DNA of 64,000 nucleotides from Clostridia bacterium (GCA_017465155.1 JAFTWV010000089.1:1-64000); one strand, 5' to 3'. Counted from the stretch's first letter, positions 42,312 to 51,294 are shown. Made by a program: numbers and translations. Notes: generated by a model not told the origin, from the sequence alone.

Positions 42312-42387
42312 AAAAGCTCCTCCTTTTTGATCAGGGCGCAACTGGAAAGGAAGTCCGGCGCGTACCCTGCCGCCGTTATCCGGCGAC
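42312..42387 (-). promoter_or_regulatory. Structured queT leader with anti-Shine-Dalgarno loop (candidate preQ1 riboswitch)
   Basis: Reading the minus strand, a first stem CGCCGG/CGGCGG is followed by CAGGG-TA-CGC (42369-42360) paired with GCGCCCTG (42339-42332). The loop between them contains CTTCCTTT (42353-42346), complementary to the ribosome site AAAGGAGG (42326-42319) with one G-U pair. This makes a pseudoknot that would hide the ribosome site, the logic used by preQ1-II and preQ1-III riboswitches. I could not match it to a class consensus from memory. Confidence 0.6.
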
Positions 42388-42393
42388 CTTAAC

Positions 42394-42422
42394 AGCATAG
42401 CACATTTTTCCCCGAATCACAA
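42394..42422 (-). promoter_or_regulatory. Promoter of queT
   Basis: Minus-strand TTGTGA (42422-42417), 17 bases, then TATGCT (42399-42394) with an upstream TGC extension. Confidence 0.6.
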
Positions 42423-42490
42423 GCAAAAATCCGGGTATGCTGAAGAATGCGCCGCTCAAACGGCGACAAATCCACAGGAGGGGTTCGCGC

Positions 42491-42658
42491 ATGTCTCACA
42501 AGAACAACCAGTGCATTCATTGTTCCGTGGAAAGCTGCCAGCATCATACGATCAACGGTATGTGCTCGCTGACTGACATCCAGGTTGCGCCCAAGCAGAA
42601 CTGCTGCAACGGCAAGGCGGATGAAAGTCAGTGCAATTCCTACCGCTGCCGCTGGTAA
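42491..42658 (+). CDS. DUF1540-type small cysteine-rich protein
   Basis: A 55-residue protein starting at ATG 42491 behind AGGAGG. The pattern IHCSVESCQHHTINGMCSLTDIQV, split as CxxxxC, GMC and a C-terminal CNSYRC, matches DUF1540 proteins common in Clostridia, which probably bind metal. Eight cysteines lie within 50 residues. Function unknown. It lies between queT (divergent) and the ger operon, with two hairpins downstream. Confidence 0.85.
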   Translation: MSHKNNQCIHCSVESCQHHTINGMCSLTDIQVAPKQNCCNGKADESQCNSYRCRW

Positions 42659-42660
42659 TA

Positions 42661-42690
42661 TACCGTTCATTCTGCTGAATGAATGGTGTA
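42661..42690 (+). terminator. Hairpin after the DUF1540 gene
   Basis: TACCGTTCATTC and GAATGAATGGT(GTA) pair around TGCT with one G-U pair. No T run follows; termination is plausible. Confidence 0.55.
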
Positions 42691-42707
42691 TGAACCGGAG
42701 AAGCCGG

Positions 42708-42743
42708 GGAAGGCTGCGTCACGTTACAGCGGCGCGGCCTTCC
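42708..42743 (+). other. Hairpin upstream of the ger operon
   Basis: GGAAGGCTGCG pairs with CGCGGCCTTCC (11 bp, one G-U). It lies 31 bases before gerA and may be a second terminator, a 5' stem of the ger transcript, or an operator. Confidence 0.5.
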
Positions 42744-42774
42744 TTGACGTTTAGGAAAAAACGGAGGCCTGCGC

Positions 42775-44265
42775 ATGAAGCAACCCATCCTACCTCAGAT
42801 AGACCGCAACCGCGCTGCTATGGATGAAGCGTTGTACCGGAGCATCAATCCGGACATGCATGTCCGGCATTTCTGCACCTATGGCCGCGACGCATCGCTG
42901 TATTACATGGAGGGCGTCGTATCCACAGATTTTTTGCAGCGTTATGTTCTTGCGCCGCTTACGCTGCTGCGGCAGGAGACGGCGGAATCGTCATTGGCCG
43001 ATGCGGTGAGCAACGCAGTCTATAACTGTGATGTGGCGTCCGCGCGTGACATTCCGGAGGCTGTGACGCAGGTGATGAACGGCCGCGCAGTGGTATTCAT
43101 CGACGGTATGGACGTCGCGCTTGGTTTTGATGTGCGTATGTTTGTGCGCCGCGGCATATCGCCTCCGCTGACGGAGAGCGTCGTTCTGGGGCCGCATCAG
43201 GGCTTCAACGAGTCGATCCGCGACAGTATCACGCTGCTGCGGCGTATCCTGCCGACGCCGGAGCTGATCGGAGAAATGCGCGTGATTGGAGAACGCTATC
43301 CCGTCAGTCTGTGCGTCATGTACCTCAAGGATGCGGTGGACGCCGATAATCTTGCCCGGCTGAAGGCCCGGCTGGACGGCGTCCGCACGGATCATGTGCT
43401 GTCCATTGGCGCGCTGCAGCAGTTGATCGAAGACAGACCCTTTTCGCTGATCCCGCAGTGCATCCTGACCGAGCGTCCTGACCGGGCGGCCTCCATGCTT
43501 CTGGAGGGGCAGATCGTCCTTGTGCTGGACGGCGCGCCGCAGGTACTCGTGCTGCCCGGCAGTATATTGCATCTCCTGCATACGCCGGATGACACCTCTG
43601 CCCGCTGGCAGTATGGCACGTTCATGCGGCTGATCCGGCTGTTGGGAACGCTGTGCGCTCTGCTGCTGCCGGGATTGTTTGTGGCGCTGGTGACCTTTCA
43701 TCCGGAGGTACTGCCGGTGACACTCCTGACAGCCATTCTGGAAAGCCAGTCTGCCGTTCCCTTGTCCATACCGGCGGAAACGCTGCTGATGCTTGTCATG
43801 TTCAACCTGATCGGCGAGGCCAGTACCCGCGTCCCCTCTGTCGTGGGCAGTACGCTGGGGACGGTCAGCGGGTTGATTCTCGGGCAGGCAGCGGTGGATG
43901 CGAAGCTGGTGCATCCACTGCTGCTGATTGTCGTGGCGGTGTCTAGTCTGGGCAGCTATGCTGTGCCAGACTATTCGCTGGGGCTGGCCGTACGGATTGG
44001 ACAGCTTCTACTGCTTGCGGCCGGATGCGTATTCGGCATATACGGGATGGTGCTGTTCATGGCAGCGGGAACGGTGCGTCTGTGTGCGCTGACGAGTCTG
44101 GGCTCACCCTTTGCAGCGCCCATGTCGCCCCTGCGAACCCACAATCCGGATGAACTGGCGCGATGGCCGATATGGCGACAGCGGCTGCGGACATGGCTTG
44201 CCGGCACGGCGGATCAACAGCGTGCCGATGGGGCTATGCGCCGCTGGGACAGGAGGAACCGATGA
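42775..44265 (+). CDS. gerKA: Spore germinant receptor subunit A (GerA/GerK family)
   Basis: Inner-spore-membrane receptor subunit of 496 residues. A soluble N-terminal region (1-270) contains RDASLYYMEGVV, the typical FIDG (VVFIDGMDVAL) and SPPLTESVVLGPHQGFNESI, which are hallmarks of GerAA proteins. The membrane part (about 285-450) includes LLPGLFVALVTFHPEVLP and GEASTRVPSVVGSTLG. It responds to small-molecule germinants together with B and C subunits. Its stop overlaps the next start by four bases. Which germinant it senses cannot be told; the symbol is by similarity. Confidence 0.93.
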   Translation: MKQPILPQIDRNRAAMDEALYRSINPDMHVRHFCTYGRDASLYYMEGVVSTDFLQRYVLAPLTLLRQETAESSLADAVSNAVYNCDVASARDIPEAVTQVMNGRAVVFIDGMDVALGFDVRMFVRRGISPPLTESVVLGPHQGFNESIRDSITLLRRILPTPELIGEMRVIGERYPVSLCVMYLKDAVDADNLARLKARLDGVRTDHVLSIGALQQLIEDRPFSLIPQCILTERPDRAASMLLEGQIVLVLDGAPQVLVLPGSILHLLHTPDDTSARWQYGTFMRLIRLLGTLCALLLPGLFVALVTFHPEVLPVTLLTAILESQSAVPLSIPAETLLMLVMFNLIGEASTRVPSVVGSTLGTVSGLILGQAAVDAKLVHPLLLIVVAVSSLGSYAVPDYSLGLAVRIGQLLLLAAGCVFGIYGMVLFMAAGTVRLCALTSLGSPFAAPMSPLRTHNPDELARWPIWRQRLRTWLAGTADQQRADGAMRRWDRRNR

Positions 44266-45344
44266 GGACAACCACCCGCGTACATACTCCGGCAGAGCGT
44301 GTGAAGGCTCGCCGGGCAGGTGAAATCCGTGCCCGGACGGTTCTTGTGCAGCTGCTGTGCATTGTGTCCGTCCTGCGGACGATCCTGACGCGCATTGTGC
44401 CGCTGGCAGGCTGCAGCAGCTGGTGGATCGCGCTTTTGTGCCTGCTGCCTGGCGCGGCAGTTTACGGATTGCTGCGGTTTGCGATGCGCATCACTCATAC
44501 AGGAACACTGACAGACTGTCTTCGGCGATGCGTGGGAGGGGTTGGCGGTTGGTGCGTATCGCTGCTGTTGGGGGTGTTGCTGCTGATCGACGGGACGGCC
44601 TCCATGACGGCGCTCATCACCATGTTTACCGAGGGCGTGGGCACACAGGGTACGCAGATGACCCTGGCGCTGCTGACCTCTGCCGTGCTGTTGACCTGTC
44701 TGCACCGGGAGGGTCTTGCGCGGGGCGCGTATCTGCTGCGGCATGTGATGCTGGGTGCAGCGCTGCTGGCAGCTGCATTTTCAGTGCGTGATGTGCATCC
44801 GGATGGATTGTTTCCGCTCATGGGTGAAGGCGTGCCGGCCATTCGTGCAGCGCTTGCGGCGGGGGTGAGCCTTGCATGGCCGGTTGTGCTCCTGCTGACG
44901 CTGCCGGCTGATCTGCCGGAAAAACGTGTGCGTCTGGCAGCTGCTGTCGCGGCAGCCTGTATCGCCGTACCGCTGGCGCTGACCCTGACCATCCCGCATG
45001 AGCTGCTCATCCGGGAGCACGAGCTGGCGGGGAGTATGCTGCTGCCTACGCTGTTTGCGCTGCCGGCGGTGCGTACGCTGCTGCAGTGCCTGCTGATGCT
45101 GGCGTTGTTTCTGGCAGTCGGCGGTGCAGTGCAGATGGCGACGGATCAGATTTGCGCGCCCATGGGACAACCGCCGCGCTGGCTGCCTTATGCCGTGCTT
45201 GCTCTCCTGACGGCTTCACAGGCACTGGACATACGCAGTCTTTGGCAGATGCTTGGAAGGGCAGAGCCGTGGCTGCTGCTGCCGCTGGCAGTTCTGGCGG
45301 GCATGTGCATTCTGATTGCGCTGTTCAGGAGGGAGAAAGCATGA
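44262..45344 (+). CDS. gerKB: Spore germinant receptor subunit B (GerB-type permease)
   Basis: Ten-span APC-like membrane protein of 360 residues that forms the B subunit and likely the germinant-binding pocket. The start is ATG 44262 after AGGAGG (44251-44256), overlapping gerA as ATGA. Long hydrophobic stretches alternate with short loops from residue 25 on; segments such as GTASMTALITMFTEG and LAVGGAVQMATDQICAPMG are compatible with GerB. Sequence conservation in this family is low, so the call rests on context and topology. It overlaps gerC by four bases. Confidence 0.85.
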   Translation: MRTTTRVHTPAERVKARRAGEIRARTVLVQLLCIVSVLRTILTRIVPLAGCSSWWIALLCLLPGAAVYGLLRFAMRITHTGTLTDCLRRCVGGVGGWCVSLLLGVLLLIDGTASMTALITMFTEGVGTQGTQMTLALLTSAVLLTCLHREGLARGAYLLRHVMLGAALLAAAFSVRDVHPDGLFPLMGEGVPAIRAALAAGVSLAWPVVLLLTLPADLPEKRVRLAAAVAAACIAVPLALTLTIPHELLIREHELAGSMLLPTLFALPAVRTLLQCLLMLALFLAVGGAVQMATDQICAPMGQPPRWLPYAVLALLTASQALDIRSLWQMLGRAEPWLLLPLAVLAGMCILIALFRREKA

Positions 45345-46339
45345 AGAGAATCATTGTGATGCTGCTGGCGGCGGCGCTGTGTACCTCCTGTACTGCGCTT
45401 CCGGCAGAGGAACGCGCCTTCGCCGTAGCACTGGGCGTAAGCCGTGATGACGGTCTGTGGCGTGTATATGCCCGCATCCCGACCTATCAGACAGGCGGAG
45501 GCTATACCACCATATCCGCTGAAGGCAAGGAGCTGACGTCCGCGATGACGTCACTGGATGCTGCTGCTCCCATGCATCTGCACCTTGACCAGCTGCGGCT
45601 GCTGATCTTTGCGGAAGGAGTGGCCAGGACGATAGATTTCCCATCAGCCATTGCGGAGCTTGCAGCCCGACATGACATCCGTCACCAGACAGCTGTTGCT
45701 GTGACGGATGCGGACATGCAGCAGCTGATGGATGATATGAAGCCTGCTACCGGAACAAGGCTGAGCAAATCGATCGATGTGCTGCTGGAGACCCGTGTAT
45801 CGCAGGGGACTGCGCCAGCCTCGACGCTGGCAGAGGTGATCCGCATGGGGGAAAGGCAGGATGCGGTGCTGATGCGGCTGCAGCATGCTCACGGCGAATG
45901 GAAGGTTTCCGGAGGCTGTCCGGTGGGACAGGACGGGATTGTCCGCGAAGTGCTTTCTGCGGCGGAGATGCAGTTGCTCACACTCATGACCGGCGGAATG
46001 AAAAATGTGACGCTTACGCTGGAGGAGGGAACGGTTCGCGTGATGGATGTTTCTGCGGACACGGAGCTGTCTACGCCGACGATGCAGAGCGCTGCTGTGC
46101 ATATTACTCTGCGGTATACGTCCTCCAGTTTGACAGACGAAGCGTTAAGCCGGGCTGTTGCCTCTGCATGCCTTGGCGTGCTGAACCGTCTGTCTGCGGC
46201 GAATTGCGATGCGCTTGGACTGGGACGGCAGGCGATCATGCACATGAAGGATATGGCGGAATGGCATGAGCTTGACTGGCAGCATCGCTATCCGGAGATA
46301 GAGTGGTCGGTCAGCGTGGGCGTACAGCCGGCTGCATGA
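45341..46339 (+). CDS. gerKC: Spore germinant receptor lipoprotein subunit C (Ger(x)C)
   Basis: Lipoprotein of 332 residues. The start is ATG 45341 behind AGGAGGGAG. The signal peptide ends in LCTSC with Cys17 as the probable lipidated residue. GerC features follow: ERAFAVALGVSRDDG, a YARIPTYQTGGGYTTISAEG strand region, HLDQLRLLIFAEGVA and the C-terminal VASACLGVLNRLSAANCDALGLG repeat domain. All three ger genes overlap by four bases, a fully coupled operon probably read in the forespore by SigG. Two GC-rich hairpins lie downstream. Confidence 0.92.
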   Translation: MKRIIVMLLAAALCTSCTALPAEERAFAVALGVSRDDGLWRVYARIPTYQTGGGYTTISAEGKELTSAMTSLDAAAPMHLHLDQLRLLIFAEGVARTIDFPSAIAELAARHDIRHQTAVAVTDADMQQLMDDMKPATGTRLSKSIDVLLETRVSQGTAPASTLAEVIRMGERQDAVLMRLQHAHGEWKVSGGCPVGQDGIVREVLSAAEMQLLTLMTGGMKNVTLTLEEGTVRVMDVSADTELSTPTMQSAAVHITLRYTSSSLTDEALSRAVASACLGVLNRLSAANCDALGLGRQAIMHMKDMAEWHELDWQHRYPEIEWSVSVGVQPAA

Positions 46340-46348
46340 GGAATGTAA

Positions 46349-46412
46349 ATACCGGACGCGCAGATGCGTCCGGTATGACGGGAGGAGCGCATACCGGCAG
46401 GGGGAGCGCTCC
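46349..46412 (+). terminator. Tandem hairpins after the ger operon
   Basis: ATACCGGACGC/GCGTCCGGTAT (46349-46376) is a perfect 11-bp stem; a second stem, GGAGCGC/GCGCTCC (46384-46412), follows with TTCATTATGCTTTTG downstream. Together they probably end the ger transcript and may also serve the converging glycosylase gene. Confidence 0.65.
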
Positions 46413-46494
46413 TTCATTATGCTTTTGTGGTGTATATGCCAATGGAAAAGCATGCGGAATATTCGCGGAAAATATGGAAGGCACGGCATCCTGC

Positions 46495-46995
46495 TCATAC
46501 GCGGCCTTCTGTGTTTGTCAGCAGTGGCTGCCAGATCCCGGTCAGTCTGTCCAGTGACCAGGCTGCATTGGCTGGACTGGTGGAGGGGGCAGTCAGCGCC
46601 TCCATGCCCATAATGGGCTTCAAATGCTTGCTGTAAAGCTTCGCGGCCAGGGTGCCGTTGCAGATGACGCGGCGGATGTCTGCAATCTCTGTTATTTGCG
46701 CGATATCAACGGGTACAGCGTTCCTGACTGACGCATCGGATGAGCCGTGGATTTCGCAGGAAGCAATCACATCCCAAAGCGCAATGCCGTGCCGCAGCAG
46801 CAGCGCTTTTTTTGCCGGGATATCCGCAGGGAGCTCCTCCTGAAAAACAGCGGCCAGCATCCGCCAGAAGCGGTTTTGCGGGTGGCCATAGTAAAAGGCG
46901 TTCTTCCTGGACTTCACCGACGGGAAACTGCCGAGGATGAGGGTGTGGCAGTTTGGGTCCACGACCGGGGCAAAGGGGTGTGCGACATGCTCCAT
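46495..46995 (-). CDS. DNA-deoxyinosine glycosylase (UDG superfamily, family 6-like)
   Basis: Base-excision repair enzyme of 166 residues. The start is ATG 46995, six bases after GGAGG. The motif LILGSFPSVKSRKNAFYYGH with HPQNRFWRML matches hypoxanthine-DNA glycosylases of the Mug/UDG superfamily, which remove hypoxanthine from deaminated adenine; GIALWDVIASCEIHGSSD is also conserved. Mug-type mismatch uracil activity is a possible alternative. One base separates its start codon from the stop of the upstream acetyltransferase gene, so the pair is translationally coupled. Confidence 0.9.
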   Translation of the reverse strand: MEHVAHPFAPVVDPNCHTLILGSFPSVKSRKNAFYYGHPQNRFWRMLAAVFQEELPADIPAKKALLLRHGIALWDVIASCEIHGSSDASVRNAVPVDIAQITEIADIRRVICNGTLAAKLYSKHLKPIMGMEALTAPSTSPANAAWSLDRLTGIWQPLLTNTEGRV

Positions 46996-46996
46996 G

Positions 46997-47524
46997 TCAT
47001 TCCTCCATGACGATCTTCCAGAATTTGGCCGGGAAGGTTTCGCTGCCGTCGAATCGGCTGTATTCTCCGAAGTGATCAAAGTGCAGCCCGCACTTTTCCA
47101 TCACGCGCCCGGAGGCCGGATTGGCGATGGCGTGGCTGGCGGTGAAGACGCGGATGCCGTACGTGCGGTGGGCCAGATCAATCATAGCGCGCGTTGCTTC
47201 GGTTGCATAACCCTGATTCCATGCGTCGCGGCGAAGGTTGTAGCCAAACTCCCAGACGTCGGGCGCGTGCCGGCCCTTGGGGCCGATGGAGCCGGCGCCG
47301 ATCAGCAGTCCGTCTGATTTGCGGACAAAGCCAAAATGCAGCTCATCCTCGGCGGCAACGGCGGTTTCCAGCCATTTCACAACATCCGCGACGTTGGTAT
47401 ACAGGTTATAGGGCATGTACCGGTTGACAACGGGATCGGACAGCCATACGAACTCGGCTTCTGCATCATCTGTTGTCAGGGGACGCAGGATGAGCCGTTC
47501 GGTTTCAAGGACGTGGGTATGCAT
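46997..47524 (-). CDS. GNAT-family N-acetyltransferase (RimJ/RimL-like)
   Basis: Acetyl-CoA-dependent transferase of 175 residues. It opens with LETERLILRPLTTDDAE, the standard RimJ/RimL start, and has the CoA-binding region RRDAWNQGYATEATRAMIDLA and the asparagine/serine segment IANPASGRVMEKCGL. The substrate may be a protein N terminus or a small amine; it cannot be told. The start is ATG 47524 with AGGTG upstream. It precedes the deoxyinosine glycosylase gene in a two-gene unit. Confidence 0.92.
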   Translation of the reverse strand: MHTHVLETERLILRPLTTDDAEAEFVWLSDPVVNRYMPYNLYTNVADVVKWLETAVAAEDELHFGFVRKSDGLLIGAGSIGPKGRHAPDVWEFGYNLRRDAWNQGYATEATRAMIDLAHRTYGIRVFTASHAIANPASGRVMEKCGLHFDHFGEYSRFDGSETFPAKFWKIVMEE

Positions 47525-47566
47525 GGAATCACCTGCTTTCCGAATCATGATGCTCCATCATAACAT

Positions 47567-47596
47567 AAAACCAGCCGGTGCGCAATGTCCGGCTGG
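47567..47596 (-). terminator. Terminator downstream of yhbY
   Basis: CCAGCCGG and CCGGCTGG form a perfect 8-bp stem, followed on the minus strand by TTTTATG. The 93 bases between it and the yhbY stop hold no gene. Confidence 0.7.
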
Positions 47597-47689
47597 CAAA
47601 AAGTAGAGGATTGCGAAGCGTCTGCAGGCGCAGAGTCGCTTTCAGTCCCTGGGGGACAGCTTTCCCCAAAGGAGTGCCTGAAGCTTGTG

Positions 47690-47977
47690 TTATTCAAGCA
47701 CGATGCGGGGATCGTCCTTGCTGGGACGGTACATGACGAAACGGCGGCCGATGCACTGCACAGGCTCGGCCTGCAGCTCCTCGCACATCTGGTTGAGGGC
47801 TTCGCGGGCGGACAGGGGGCAGCCCTGCTGCACGGCGCACTTGATGATCTCGCGGGCTTCCAGCGCGTCACTGGCCTGCTTGATGGTGCCGGGGATGATA
47901 CCGTCCTTGCCGATGTAGAGGATGGTCTCCATGGTGTTGGCCATGGAACGAAGGTATGCACGCTGCTTGCTGGTCAT
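47690..47977 (-). CDS. yhbY: CRM-domain RNA-binding protein YhbY
   Basis: Ribosome-assembly-associated protein of 95 residues with a single CRM domain. The start MTSKQRAYLRSMAN, the YIGKDGIIPGTIKQASDALE region (its GKDG replaces the usual GKxG loop) and ALEAREIIKCAV are diagnostic. It binds pre-50S particles in E. coli. It follows obgE, another 50S-assembly factor, across a 208-base spacer that I cannot assign. Confidence 0.94.
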   Translation of the reverse strand: MTSKQRAYLRSMANTMETILYIGKDGIIPGTIKQASDALEAREIIKCAVQQGCPLSAREALNQMCEELQAEPVQCIGRRFVMYRPSKDDPRIVLE

Positions 47978-48185
47978 TGTGATTCTCCTGATATGCAGAT
48001 TAGTGTGTCATAATGTAAACGAAGAAAAAAGTTCAGTGGGTGGCAGATTGTCGCACTATCAAAAGGCGAAACGCTGCAGTCAGGGCCCGAAAAACGTACA
48101 GGCTACCGCGTTGTGTTGCGCCTGTTGCGCGACGCTACTCCTCGAAGGAACCAAAGCCGCGCGGCAGCTCCAAAACATAACGAAG

Positions 48186-49460
48186 TTATTCGACAAAGTC
48201 GAATTCCATGTCCCCGATGCGCACGGTCGAGCCTTCGCCCGCGCCCTTCTTGCGCAGCGCATCGATGACGCCCCAGCGGCGGAGCGTGCGGTGGAACCAG
48301 GCGATGGACTCGTCGTCGTCGAAGTTGACGGAGTCGATCAGGCGCTCCATGCTGCTGCCGACAACCTCATAGACCGCACCGTCGCGTACGATCTCAAATT
48401 CGCCGGGCCTGAGCTTGTCCTCGAAGGTGACCTCCTCGACAAAATGCACGATGGGCGGCAGCTCTTCCAGCATTTCTGCGGTCTTGTCCAGCAGCGCGTC
48501 GAAGCCCTGATGCGTTGCGGCGGACACCACAAAGATCGGATACTCCAGCCCCTTTTCAGCCAGATGCTCGCGAAGCATACGCACGCCTTCCTCGGCGTCA
48601 GGCAGGTCAGCCTTGTTGCATACGATGATCTGAGGACGATCCGCCAGCTCGCCGTAATTGGCCAGTTCGTAGTTGATCTGGTCGAAATCCTCTGTGGGGA
48701 TACGACCTTCGGAGCCGGCGATATCAATGACATGCAGCAGCAGGCGGGTGCGCTCCACATGGCGCAGGAAATCGTGGCCCAGACCCGCGCCCTCCGCTGC
48801 GCCCTCGATCAGGCCGGGGATGTCCGCCAGCACGATGTCCTTGCCATGACGGCGCACGATGCCCAGATTGGGCGTCAGGGTCGTGAAGTGATAGTTGCCG
48901 ATCTTGGGCTTGGCTGCGGTCACGACGGACAGGATGGTAGACTTACCCACGTTGGGGTAGCCGACCAGGCCCACATCCGCGATGGTCTTGAGCTCCAGGA
49001 GGAAGGTGTGGATCTCGGTCGTGATGCCGGGTTTGGCGAAGTTGGGGGCTTGACGGGTGGGGGTGGCAAAGTGCTGGTTGCCCCAGCCGCCTTTGCCGCC
49101 CTTGAGGATGACGCGGGTCTCGCCGGGGGTGTCCATGTCGGCCACCACCGCGCCCGTCTCCTCCTCGCGGATGACAGTGCCTACGGGTACTTTGATGATC
49201 AGGTCCGCGCCGTTCTTGCCGGTGCAGCGGTTGGCTGAGCCGTCGCCGCCGTTCTCAGCGGTGAACTTGCGGTTGAAGCGGAAGTCCAGCAGGGTGTGCA
49301 TATTGACATCGGCATAGAACAGGATGTCGCCGCCCTTACCGCCGTCGCCGCCATCGGGACCGCCGGCCTGCACAAACTTTTCACGGTGGAAGCTCAAGCT
49401 GCCGTTGCCGCCGTTGCCGGCCTTGCAGGTGATTTTGACGTGGTCAACAAAATTGGACAT
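48186..49460 (-). CDS. obgE: Obg-family GTPase (Obg/CgtA)
   Basis: Ribosome-associated GTPase of 424 residues for 50S assembly and stress or sporulation control. The glycine-rich Obg fold fills 1-158 (GGPDGGDGGKGGDILF), the G domain starts with GYPNVGKST (167-175) and includes DIPGLIEGA and NKADLP, and a C-terminal OCT domain (about 345-424) ends the protein, as in Gram-positive Obg. The start is ATG 49460 behind GGAGG. The usual neighbours rplU and rpmA are absent. Confidence 0.96.
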   Translation of the reverse strand: MSNFVDHVKITCKAGNGGNGSLSFHREKFVQAGGPDGGDGGKGGDILFYADVNMHTLLDFRFNRKFTAENGGDGSANRCTGKNGADLIIKVPVGTVIREEETGAVVADMDTPGETRVILKGGKGGWGNQHFATPTRQAPNFAKPGITTEIHTFLLELKTIADVGLVGYPNVGKSTILSVVTAAKPKIGNYHFTTLTPNLGIVRRHGKDIVLADIPGLIEGAAEGAGLGHDFLRHVERTRLLLHVIDIAGSEGRIPTEDFDQINYELANYGELADRPQIIVCNKADLPDAEEGVRMLREHLAEKGLEYPIFVVSAATHQGFDALLDKTAEMLEELPPIVHFVEEVTFEDKLRPGEFEIVRDGAVYEVVGSSMERLIDSVNFDDDESIAWFHRTLRRWGVIDALRKKGAGEGSTVRIGDMEFDFVE

Positions 49461-49540
49461 GATTCCTCCATAATAAGAAATCTTAATGCTTCATTTGGTT
49501 ACTGGGACAACCGGTGCGCGCAGCAGCTGTTCTGCATTCC

Positions 49541-49575
49541 CAATTCAGAATTAAGAATTACGAATTAAGAATTAG
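49541..49575. repeat. AT-rich AATTC/AAGAATTA short repeat
   Basis: Four spaced copies of AATTC or GAATTA occur in 35 bases (CAATTCAGAATTAAGAATTA, then CGAATTAAGAATTAG), reaching the stop codon region of the UPF0210 gene. The composition contrasts with the GC-rich surroundings. No origin or gene can be inferred. Confidence 0.6.
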
Positions 49576-50918
49576 TTTTTGAGGCTCTGCAGCGGCGCGG
49601 GAATGCGGCCGCCGCGGGCGATGAAGTCCGCGTTGCTGCAGGTGTTGACGGGCATGACGGGGGCAAAGCCCAGCAGGCCGCCGAACTCGACGGTGTCGCC
49701 GGCCTTCTTGCCCACGGCGGGGATGACGCGCACGGCGGTGGTCTTCGAGTTGACCATGCCGATGGCGGCCTCGTCGGCAATGATGCCGGAGATGGTCTCG
49801 GCGCTGGTGTCGCCGGGGATGGCGATCATATCCAGACCCACGGAGCACACGCAGGTCATGGCCTCCAGCTTTTCAAGGGTCAGCTGACCGGCGGCCGCAG
49901 CCTCGATCGTGCCAATCTCCTCGGAAACGGGGATGAAAGCGCCGCTCAGGCCGCCCACATGGTTGGAGGCCATCACGCCGCCCTTTTTGACCGCATCGTT
50001 GAGCAGCGCCAGCGCGGCGGTAGTGCCGGGTGCGCCAGCCTTTTCCAGACCCATCTCGGTCAGCACGTGAGCCACGGAATCGCCGCGGGCAGGGGTGGGC
50101 GCGAGGGACAGGTCGACGATGCCGAAGGGGATGTTCAGCCGCTGGGATGCTTCACGGGCAACCAGCTGACCTACGCGGGTGATCTTGAAGGCGGTGCGCT
50201 TGATGGTCTCGGCGACCACGTCGAAGGGCTGACCCTTGACCTGCTCCAGCGCGGTCTTGACCACGCCGGGGCCGGAAACGCCCACGTTGATCGCGCACTC
50301 AGGCTCGCCCACGCCGCAGAACGCGCCTGCCATGAAGGGGTTGTCCTCCACGGCATTGCAGAACACCACCAGCTTCGCGCAGCCAAGGCTGTCGTTGTCG
50401 GCGGTGAGCTCGGCGGTCTTCTTGATGATTTGGCCCATCTGGCGCACGGCGTTCATGTTGATGCCCGCACGGGTGCTGCCCACGTTGACAGAGGAGCACA
50501 GGCGCTCGGTGGTGGCCAGCACCTCGGGGATGGATTCCACCAGGCGTTCGTCTGCCTTGGTCGCACCTTTCTGCATCAGGGCGCTGTAACCGCCCAGGAA
50601 GTTCACGCCCATCTCCTTTGCGGCCTTATCGAGGGCCTTCGCGATCGGGCGGGGATCCCCCTGGCAGATCAGACTGATGGGGGTGACGGAGATGCGCTTG
50701 TTGACGATCGGGATACCCAGCTCGCGCTCAATGGCTTCGCCGGTCTTCACCAGATCCTTGGCGGTCATGCAGATCTTGTCGTACACGCGGGCCGCGCAGG
50801 CCTCGGCGACGGGATGGGAGCAGTCCAGCAGGTTGATACCCAGCGTGATGGTACGGATATCGAAGTTCTGCTGCTGGATCATCTGCATTGTTTGGAGGAT
50901 CTCACCGGTTTCAATCAT
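49572..50918 (-). CDS. UPF0210 (DUF711, PFL-fold) family protein
   Basis: A conserved protein of 448 residues, length typical of the family. Recognisable segments are [70 protein letters not shown] and [19 protein letters not shown] [13 protein letters not shown]. It resembles a glycyl-radical-enzyme-like barrel but no function is established. The gene is almost always paired with an ACT-domain UPF0237 gene, as here, where that gene lies 21 bases upstream. Confidence 0.94.
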   Translation of the reverse strand: MIETGEILQTMQMIQQQNFDIRTITLGINLLDCSHPVAEACAARVYDKICMTAKDLVKTGEAIERELGIPIVNKRISVTPISLICQGDPRPIAKALDKAAKEMGVNFLGGYSALMQKGATKADERLVESIPEVLATTERLCSSVNVGSTRAGINMNAVRQMGQIIKKTAELTADNDSLGCAKLVVFCNAVEDNPFMAGAFCGVGEPECAINVGVSGPGVVKTALEQVKGQPFDVVAETIKRTAFKITRVGQLVAREASQRLNIPFGIVDLSLAPTPARGDSVAHVLTEMGLEKAGAPGTTAALALLNDAVKKGGVMASNHVGGLSGAFIPVSEEIGTIEAAAAGQLTLEKLEAMTCVCSVGLDMIAIPGDTSAETISGIIADEAAIGMVNSKTTAVRVIPAVGKKAGDTVEFGGLLGFAPVMPVNTCSNADFIARGGRIPAPLQSLKN

Positions 50919-50939
50919 GGTTCATTATCCTCCTTCCGG

Positions 50940-51212
50940 TCAGACGCGATGCATCGCGTCGAAGATATCCATGCGCTGCATGTGAATGTGCAGCTTCTTG
51001 TCCTTGCGGATGGGATCGAGCGCCTCGTCGATCACGGCGTACTCCAGACCTGCGCCGTCCAGATCGACCACCATCATCATCGTGAAGCAGCCGGACAGGA
51101 TGGTCTGGGAGATCTCAAGAATATTGATGTTCAGGTCGGACAGCTTGGTGGCCACAGCGGCAATGATGCCAGTGGTGTCCTGACCGGTGACGGAAATGAG
51201 CGCCTTGGTCAT
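50940..51212 (-). CDS. UPF0237 ACT-domain protein
   Basis: A 90-residue single ACT domain: KALISVTGQDTTGIIAAVAT, then LSDLNINILEISQTILSGCF. ACT domains bind small ligands, often amino acids, and regulate partner proteins. It is encoded directly before the UPF0210 gene in one transcription unit and probably acts with that protein. GAGGAGGT precedes the ATG. It has a strong promoter and a leader containing two hairpins. Confidence 0.94.
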   Translation of the reverse strand: MTKALISVTGQDTTGIIAAVATKLSDLNINILEISQTILSGCFTMMMVVDLDGAGLEYAVIDEALDPIRKDKKLHIHMQRMDIFDAMHRV

Positions 51213-51238
51213 GGGATTACCTCCTCAATATTATGCAT

Positions 51239-51294
51239 GAACGGACATGCCGTTCTGATGGAATCACGAAAACAGGGTATGGATATTCCATACC
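51239..51294 (-). promoter_or_regulatory. Two-hairpin leader of the ACT-UPF0210 operon
   Basis: GGTATGGA-TAT-TCCATACC (51276-51294) is a perfect palindrome at the expected transcript start, and GAACGG/CCGTTC (51239-51255) is a second stem just before the ribosome site. They may be an operator and a 5' RNA structure respectively; no ligand class was recognised. Confidence 0.5.

Noticed and set aside
46349..46412. Paired ACCGG hairpins as an attachment site or REP element
   Set aside because: They fit operon-end stem-loops, and no second copy was noticed in this window.
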